Part shown: positions 58,050 through 64,000 of the stretch, piece by piece
Position numbering within the stretch: the first letter of the stretch is position 1
Layout: the number at the start of each line of letters is the position of its first letter
Origin: Cerrena zonata
Taxonomy: Eukaryota > Basidiomycota > Agaricomycetes > Polyporales > Cerrenaceae
Reading direction: 5' to 3'
Length of the DNA: 64,000 bases
NCBI GenBank assembly: GCA_038087015.1
Contig: JASBNA010000077.1
Location: 124,001 to 188,000 of the forward strand
Translations under genes and position numbers: made by a program
The notes under the pieces: generated by a model
Told to the model about the DNA's origin: nothing
Seen by the model: the letters and a program-made list of their open reading frames with translations, nothing else
Database searches by the model: none

Positions 58050-59902
58050 TCACTGGGAACTCATGATACGTTCCAACGCCTCCAATGCTTCCTCTCTCGA
58101 TAGAGCCGCAAGTCTTGAACCAGTGTCCACGAGAGCAGGGACACTTATATTCGGACATGTAGGCATTTCGGGTACGGAGGCTTTTGCAGCGTGGAAGACT
58201 AGACGTGCGATCACTTCGCCCTAGGAGAATTAGATTGAATGTCAGTGGGTAATGAGATCATTGTGTAAGGAATGTACATACCACTTCGACCAGGCATGCA
58301 ACTACGATGAGCCTGTTTGCGCAGTGTGCTCAGAAATATATAGTCTTAAAGAAGATTGAGCCTGCTTACCAGATAATAATCCATGTTATCCGTTCCATGG
58401 CATTATTATTCAAATGATCATGAATCGCACCAAGCTACAACTCATTCAGAATAATTCAGAATAATCATCCAAAATAAAAACGCACCAAATCCTCCGCAAC
58501 GGCCAACTTCTCATTCAACACCCCAACTCTCTGTCCAATCTCCATATACTCTCTCACCGCATCATACAACGCTCTCAAACTCGCTTGTCCTTGGTCCCAG
58601 AACAGTTCCGGCACATCAAGAACATTGCTGACTAAATTCACGTCCCTCCGAAGCTTGAATAGTTTTCCGGTGATCTTCAATGCTTCCGTGCGCGAGAGAT
58701 GAAGTGAGCCCGTCGAGGCGAGTTGTTGGGGGATGGATGTTGTAGAGGGTGCTGAGAGGATCGAGTGCGTGATAGTTTCGTATCGAGCAAGGAGGGTGGA
58801 TTGGGCAAGGGCGTGTGAGACGGAGAGGGTGTGGAGGAGTGAGTGGGATTTGAAGGCTACGAGAGGATTAGTATTTTGATATATCATGAGACGTGATTTG
58901 TCCTACTGAAGAAGTCATTGTAAACTCGAGGGTAAGCAATATACGGGTCATACTACGTTCTCGTCAATTATCTTGAATAGAAAGGGAAGATCGGAATAGA
59001 CATACGGCGTAATAACATTCTTCGACTTCCCAACGGGCTTCTTCTAAGGGGCTGCGCATGACCCCCGCGCTCTGGACGTCATCCAGAATAGCTTGCTCTT
59101 GCTCCTCCTCGAGGCCAAAGAAGACGACAACACCATACGAGAAGAAAACGACCTCGGCAAATTCGTCAGCTTTCCGTTTACCCAGTTTATTCTCACTGGC
59201 AGATTCCGATATGTGATATCGATGTCTGGTGTGTACACATCTGCTTGAGCTGGTAATGACGTGATGTAGCCTGAGTCTTCTGCTTCAGAGACTGGGATGG
59301 GTGGTTCTTCCGAGTCAGAGGAGGTGGGAACAGAGGAGCGGATGTTAGAGTTAGGTCCATAGCCAGGAAGCAGAGGTAGATGATACATCTATAAGAATAG
59401 ATGTGAATATAGCGAAAGGGTAGAAGTAGCATAGAGTAGTACCTACAACGTACATCGCCTCGTCAAACATCCGGGGCTGCACGTTATGTTCGCGCTTGAA
59501 GAAACTCGACATGACCTTCATCTTGAATCCCTCCGCAACGCAGTACGCTGTGATCCGCTTGTAGCCTGCCTTCTTCCTCTGCTCTTTGTTCATCCTCTCA
59601 CCCTCGCTCTTGATGTCCCGCACGCCTGTATCTGTCTCGAAGCCATGGTGTAGAAGTTCGCCTTCGTCCTCTTCGGGTAGTGGTTTAGTCTGAGGTGCAG
59701 TGGGGAGAAAAACGAGTTTCTGCTGTGTTTTGGATGTACGCTGGACTTTCGGTGCACCAGCAGACACTGGGTTGATGCTCCCAGCTATTGCCAGTCCAGA
59801 GTTGGACGGTCGGCGGGTGGGTGCCCTTGGTGTTGTTCGGGAACGCGAACGTATTCCAGGGATTGGAGTTGGAGGTGGTCGGTTGCTGGCCGGACGAGAC
59901 AT
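58050..59902 (-). CDS. RMND1/Rmd1 family protein with DUF155 domain
   Basis: Eukaryotic DUF155 proteins include mitochondrial RMND1, a translation-related inner-membrane protein, and yeast Rmd1/Rmd8. The ATG at 59902 gives MSRPASNRPPPTPIPG, a basic disordered leader. KAGYKRITAYCVAEGFKMK (start of the family core), RMFDEAMYV, an acidic spacer and AEVVFFSYGVVVFFGLEEEQ follow. The DUF155 helices come next: SHALAQSTLLARYETITHS, LHLSRTEALKITGKLFKLR, NLVSNVLDVPELFWDQGQAS, YMEIGQRVGVLNEKLAVAED. The C-terminus has NNAMERITWIIIW and LIVVACLVEVGEVIARLVF, the usual terminal membrane helix, then a tail to TGA at 58050. Six or so introns, frames consistent. Confidence 0.88.
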
Positions 59903-60113
59903 TTATAACGAGGATTGAAACGGATTTCTGACGCAATGTTCGATTAGGGGATTATTCGCGCTTGCGTCAATGTCGATGACAGTCTGAGTAATTTTGAAAC
60001 GCAATTCCTGCGACAGTTCCCAAATGCCGATTCCTGAAGTGTTCGGCCGCTTGGCGGTCTTAATGGCAATTGCGAGGAGGTACGTGGATTTCAATACAGC
60101 CGTAGGAGACGTA

Positions 60114-60200
60114 GCACTAATGGGGTAGTGGTAACCTGGGTCGTTGCCATCGAGATTCGAAAGTCTCGACCCGCCGGGGGTTCGATTCCCTCTTAGTGCA
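60114..60200 (+). tRNA. tRNA-Gly (anticodon GCC) with a 16-nt intron
   Basis: The acceptor arms GCACTAA (60114-60120) and TTAGTGC (60193-60199) pair perfectly, with discriminator A at 60200. The T arm has a five-pair stem (one G-T pair) and loop TTCGATT. The D arm contains GGTAGTGGTAACC-like sequence. The anticodon stem GGTCG/CGACC encloses TTGCCA, so the anticodon is GCC with T33 and A37. The extra 16 nt sit at the canonical intron position one base 3' of the anticodon. After removal the tRNA is 71 nt. Confidence 0.9.
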
Positions 60201-60219
60201 CAGCAGTGGCCTTATGTTA

Positions 60220-60225
60220 TTTTTT
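60220..60225 (+). terminator. RNA polymerase III terminator
   Basis: A run of six T residues about 20 bp downstream of the tRNA-Gly 3' end, the usual Pol III stop. Confidence 0.7.
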
Positions 60226-60725
60226 GACACCATAACCACCAGGATGCTGTGAGAAGCTGCACTGCTCAGGTTTGGTTCCTCTCAACTTCTAAGGAGCATA
60301 TTCCCCACTCAAAATCACCGAAGTAAGTTATGCTTAATATCTATAGAGAGCCCAATGACCACAAACACTGGCACATACTCCCACCAATCGTTGCATGTTT
60401 CGATCAAGAATAACCACAGTACCACACTGCGGACGTCCGAGCTCCCGTTATTCCACACTCCAACTCGTCAACTGACTCGGTAGGTTCAATATAGAAGACA
60501 GAATCCGCTCTCCTCAGGGTATTTATGTTGTAGATCGCAGACTTTTGCCCATGAAGAGAAGCGAGGATGAGATGATGGTTCAGTATAAGACAATTCAAAC
60601 GTCTGATTGCGACGAAGGGGGACCTCTTCTACTGGACCAGGACATCCCTGCGTTTGTTTGACTTGATTGGTGATCACAGTTGAACCACAAGATGACTCTG
60701 GTAGTTGAAGTCGATCGTGAAAAAA
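60226..60725. other. Intergenic region between the tRNA and the MFS symporter
   Basis: No gene recognised; it holds the promoter of the symporter gene. Confidence 0.5.
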
Positions 60726-62880
60726 ATGCAGGGTACTATGTACTCCGACAAGGATTCGTCGGGACATTCGAGCTCTAGGGTCGTCTCAGGGGATAACACG
60801 AACGTCAAGGATGAAGACGCATTTGCTCCTGCTACGTCTTGGCTAGGCACGGTTGAAGAAAGAAGACTAGTAAGGAAACTAGACATGCGGATTATGCCGC
60901 TTACCTGTATTCTATATCTCTTTGCATGTAAGCTTTACTACTCTGTTTTTTTAAGTCTACTGACGTTGCTAATCATCTGTATCCATTGGTACCGTCAGTC
61001 CTTGATCGCACGAATATAGGGAATGCACGATTGCAAGGTCTTCCCGAGGATACTTTGCATGGCGATCCTGCGGGGACATTATTCGATTGGGTGACTTCTG
61101 CATTTTTCTTCTCCTACGTACGCACGGTATCGCTTCGCTCGATTGTGCCTCGAAATACTCAATCGTGGTTGTGTTTCTGTCATTTCATCAGATTCTTTGT
61201 CAAATCCCAGCGACGGTCATCTCTAAGCTGTTTCCTCCTCGCGTCTGGTTAGGGTGTGCGATAATCGGTTGGGGCCTTTCTTCTACCCTGATGGTAAGCT
61301 CTTCGTTCTGATTATAGTCCTTTGGTTTAATCCCGAGAAATTTCGAAACAGTCAACAGCATTCAACTTCCAGGTTTACTCCTCTCTCGAATCTTCGTGGG
61401 CATCTTCGAAGCAGGCTTCGGCCCCGCTGTTCCTCTATACTACTGTAAGCATCCTAGTACTCCACTCCCTCGCTTTTGATCGTCTCGTCTATGCTGACCC
61501 TATCATCCGTTGCAAAGCGTTCTGGTACACAAAGCATGAAATGGGCACTCGCATGGCCTACTGGTTCGGATTCTCCGCCGTCTCTGGTGCATTCGGTGGG
61601 CTTATCGCATTCGGTATCCAACACGCCCATGCCGCAATATCCAATTGGCGTCTTCTCTTCATCGTTGAAGGTGTACCTACCGTTCTCTTGGGTTTCCTTA
61701 CATTATGGCTCTTGCCGGATCGACCGGAAGAGACCAGCACTTTTGAGTGAACAAGAAAGGGAGATTCAGCGAGAGAGGAGTTGTAGGGGGTTGAAAGCTG
61801 ATATAGGACGGGTCGTTGTAAAGAGTGAGAGATATCTCTGAATATTTCGGTTTTGTTGGACTTGATTCTAATCTCTTGATCTATAGGGCATGTCTTCGCT
61901 GCGTTCGGGACTGGCGGATATATGTTGCTGGGATCATCCAGTTTGGAGCGAACTGCTCTCTCGTTTCTATTCTCGCCTTTTTGCCAACTATCATTAAGAC
62001 GTTTGGTGTCTGTACGTGTCCTCTTTTCCTATTTCCTGAGCATCATACGAGCTTGTGATATTTCGTTGTTTTATATAGCCAACGCAAAGGCCCAGCTACT
62101 AACCGTTCCTCCATATGCCGTCTCTGCTGCCGTTCTCATCATACTATCATACTTCTCGGACCGTTTCCAGAGTAGAGGAATTCCTCTCAGCTGTGCTGCT
62201 TCCATAGGCGCAATCGGATATCTGTGAGTTTGGCTATCTGTTGAACCCTCTTATATAATAATAATCACACTTACCCCCCATTTCAGGCTCCTTCTGACGG
62301 TACACGAAAACCAACACGTTCGGTACTTTGCCGTGTTCTGTATCACCAGTGGGACATACACCTTCATTGGGATCCTCATTGCTTGGAGTGCGTCTCATTC
62401 TTTACGCTCTATCCCATCTTCCATCTAAGAATCCTCTACCCTTTATTCAGCTGCGCATAACTTTGGCTCAGAAACCAAGAAAGCAACAGGTCTGCCTATG
62501 TACATGTCGATCGGACAATGTGGTTCTGTCCTAGGGTCGCACATATTTCCTGCTACCGAGGGCCCTCGATACATCAAGGGTTTCGCGATTACATGTGCTC
62601 TTGAGTTTCTCGCTGCTATATGTGGGATTATCTTGACGGTAAGCCACTCTTCTTCTAATGGATTGAACTCAAATCTGAATATCGTATTTTTTTTGCAATC
62701 AACCATGCAGATCTCGTATAGAATAGAGAATAAGCGTCGAGACAAGAAACATGGAAGACCCGATCCGGACGCTACTGTTGATACCACCGAGTTGGCGGAT
62801 AAGGTCAGCGTATACTTCAATTCGGTGACCACGGTCTACATTGACAATGTTTGTGGAATGTATAGGCTCCTATGTTCTGA
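60726..62880 (+). CDS. MFS anion:cation symporter, Dal5/Tna1-like
   Basis: Plasma-membrane transporter of the ACS family, whose fungal members import allantoate, nicotinate, biotin precursors or similar organic anions. The ATG at 60726 gives MQGTMYSDKDSSG. EERRLVRKLDMRIMPLTCIL and FLDRTNIGNARLQGL are diagnostic, followed by LCQIPATVISKLFPPRVWLG, SRIFVGIFEAGFGPAVPLYY, EMGTRMAYWFGFSAVSGAFG, NWRLLFIVEGVPTVLLG and LPDRPEETSTF. The second half has WRIYVAGIIQFG, KAQLLTVPPYAVSA, YMSIGQCGSVLGSHIF and a cytoplasmic tail. About nine introns. The last exon gives ADKAPMF then TGA (62878-62880), just short of the common ending with R-Y; the TGA may itself be a former CGA. Confidence 0.87.
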
Positions 62881-64000
62881 TATGTCCCTTAGACCTTTCG
62901 CCTTTCTTGGAATGTCGATCTCTGATATTTCTTGACACTACTTGTCATCTTCGGTTTGACTATCTGAAATGATGGAAAAGATCGTCTTGTATAAATACTT
63001 AGGTCCAAATTCATTATGGCCGTTGCAATCCAACACTCACTAATGCATTCACTACGCCTAATCTGCTAGCTTTCCAATTAGGTCTTCGATATCCTCCACT
63101 TTTGAGGGCACAAAAACTCTCTACTACCTATCAGAATGCTCATTCTGTTTTACACAGTCTTCGACTTGCACATTGCACGTATACTACGAGCCTGCAAGTA
63201 TGTCCCAGACTGGCCACCTAACCACAACTTCGAACGTAACACAAGTATCTCTGGAGTCCTTCGTGTAACCCTTGGAAAGGAGTACAACTAACTCTTGCCC
63301 GCAGATAATACCAAGGCGAACAGCCGGAAGGATGATTTTACCTCCCAACTGTTACATTCCTTGAGGATTGTCCCGGCAAGACGTTCTCCGTAATGGCCAT
63401 CAAGTCGCGTTTGGGCCGTACATATGTATTGATCGGCTTTCTCCGTAAGGGTCATTGCTAACACAATAGCTAGACTTTTAGAACTAGAACTCTTGATATT
63501 TCTCCTGATGCCTGCGATAAAGTATATGGTGTATATCGACACAGGAAAACTAGATATTGGCCGAACGGGGAGTGCACGTATCTGTCGGTCTACAAGTTAC
63601 GTGAGTGGCTCATTCCCTTCGATATCCGTATCCTTCATTAGGTTGTAACATGCTAGGACAATACATCGGTTGTCCACAATTGCAACGAGCACATTTGCTA
63701 CGCCGCTAATTGTATTTGACCATTATGTAATGCACCCCGGACCATGCAGATGCTATTGATGGCGACACCACTTGTTAAGTGGCCCTTTCATTGTTCCAAA
63801 ATGGGACGGCGACGATAACATATTATTCCCGCTATCTCAGACTGAGTAGATAAATAGAACGGCAGTTGGGCGCCACCTTTCATCAATTCCTCTACTCGAC
63901 GGCCATGATGCAAGATGCACAGTCCACCTCAAAGGTCGCAACCTTTATATGCCCTCTCCAATGCTCATCAATCGCCCGCCTCCCTTTAGAAATTCTCGTT
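62881..64000. other. Right-end region without recognised genes
   Basis: About 1.1 kb. A minus-strand ORF at 63288-63542 has no recognisable motif. No repeat, RNA gene or splice-joined frame could be supported. Confidence 0.5.

Noticed and set aside
1..64000. CRISPR arrays, bacterial operons, rRNA genes or tailed-phage genes
   Set aside because: The window is clearly intron-rich fungal nuclear DNA, and no direct-repeat/spacer array or rRNA signature was seen.

Overview
The window is a piece of a filamentous basidiomycete nuclear genome, very probably Agaricomycetes. The evidence is intron-dense genes (mostly 45-60 bp GT-AG introns), basidiomycete-restricted families (Plavaka transposase, DUF6589, DUF7918, DUF6533-like membrane proteins, a WW-like/membrane family) and recognisable ATG11, MAK5 and RMND1/DUF155 genes. 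No database search was possible; families are assigned from motifs read in the translations, and the species is not identified.

Layout. 37-1964 (-): disordered acidic/basic protein. About 2041-15802: a transposon island. It holds a frameshifted Plavaka (CACTA-like) transposase with an AT-rich subterminal repeat tract, then the 3' two thirds of a Ty3/Gypsy chromovirus. That retroelement is cut by five complete 714-715 bp foldback elements (ends CACTGG...CCAGTG, each with a perfect 3-bp target duplication) and a sixth truncated one that lies next to the Plavaka tract. The chromovirus carries an extra long ORF between pol and its 161-bp 3' LTR, and the LTR abuts a WD40 gene that lacks its 5' end. 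17542-21547: gene-poor. 21548-23637 (-): sugar transporter. 25615-30706 (-): ATG11, head to head with MAK5 (31068-33784, +). 34534-36060 (-): a weakly defined membrane protein. 37758-40072 (+): an intact cytochrome P450. 40802-43194 (-): a WW-like plus transmembrane protein.

43897-57351: two DUF7918 paralogues in inverted orientation bracket a 6.0-kb mobile element (45996-52000), an adiponectin-receptor-type (PAQR) membrane protein and another membrane protein. 58050-59902 (-): RMND1/DUF155. 60114-60200: intron-containing tRNA-Gly(GCC). 60726-62880 (+): Dal5-like anion:cation symporter.

The most unusual object is the element at 45996-52000. It has a perfect 9-bp target duplication and about 230-bp imperfect terminal inverted repeats with a perfect 84-bp inner core. 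It carries only two genes, both intact and convergent from the inverted repeats: a 910-aa DUF6589 protein and a 767-aa RecQ-like helicase. No known transposase is visible, so it looks like a self-contained transposon whose mobilising protein is DUF6589, with an architecture reminiscent of MuDR. Other second-look signals are TGA-only decay of the chromovirus, the probable Plavaka/foldback partnership, a C-terminal frameshift in the PAQR gene, and a GC-AG intron in MAK5.
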